Shown piece by piece: positions 15,655-15,667 of a stretch of 15,667 nucleotides of DNA (position 1 is its first letter; each line of letters starts with the position of its first letter). Source of the DNA: Lachnoclostridium sp. UBA933 (lineage in GTDB: Bacteria > Bacillota > Clostridia > Lachnospirales > Lachnospiraceae). Made by a program: the position numbers and the translations under genes. The stretch spans positions 3,249 through 18,915 of the forward strand of contig DBDL01000006.1 of NCBI GenBank assembly GCA_002293545.1, given 5' to 3'. The notes beneath the pieces are model-generated. The model saw nothing but the letters and a program-made list of their open reading frames with translations, had not been told where the DNA came from and did not search any database.

Positions 15655-15667
15655 TGCTTGTGTGATA

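Overview
The window looks like a stretch of chromosome from a low-to-mid GC Clostridia bacterium, probably a Lachnospiraceae relative. The reasons are AGGAGG-type ribosome binding sites, a transketolase split into two subunits, a short Fsa/TalC-type transaldolase, and large Cache-sensor hybrid kinases with in-line receiver and Hpt domains. The genus cannot be named from sequence alone. All eleven supported genes lie on the + strand.

Region 1 (1-7764) is a four-gene signalling locus. It holds the 3' part of a membrane sensor kinase that enters from the left edge, a REC-HD-GYP response regulator (predicted c-di-GMP phosphodiesterase), a 1216-residue Cache-HAMP-GAF-HisKA-HATPase-REC-Hpt hybrid kinase, and a small protein with two receiver domains. 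The third gene carries every residue needed for an internal His-Asp-His relay, and the fourth has one good receiver that could accept from it. The first gene is a diverged paralogue of the third. Its phosphoacceptor His is a Tyr, its central receiver is reduced to the two ends, and a receiver resembling the second domain of gene 4 is fused to its C-terminus. This is the most unusual part of the window.

Region 2 (7798-11108) starts at a good sigma-A type promoter. It encodes a beta-CASP metallo-beta-lactamase-fold RNA-processing nuclease, followed 40 bp later by a membrane-anchored protein that looks like a degenerate arylsulfate sulfotransferase lacking most histidines.

Region 3 (11109-13810) is non-oxidative pentose phosphate metabolism. 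It holds a transaldolase, a 175-bp gap with small repeats and a weak hairpin, then the N- and C-terminal transketolase subunits, which overlap by one base. A clear rho-independent terminator ends it.

Region 4 (13811-15667) is a separate unit: a TetR-family regulator whose near-consensus promoter is overlapped by a 38-bp palindrome (18-bp perfect arms), then a radical SAM protein with a C-terminal SPASM-like cysteine region. The radical SAM gene looks more GC-rich than the rest, which suggests a different history. Its substrate cannot be read from the sequence.

No tRNA, rRNA, CRISPR array, insertion sequence or known riboswitch was recognised.
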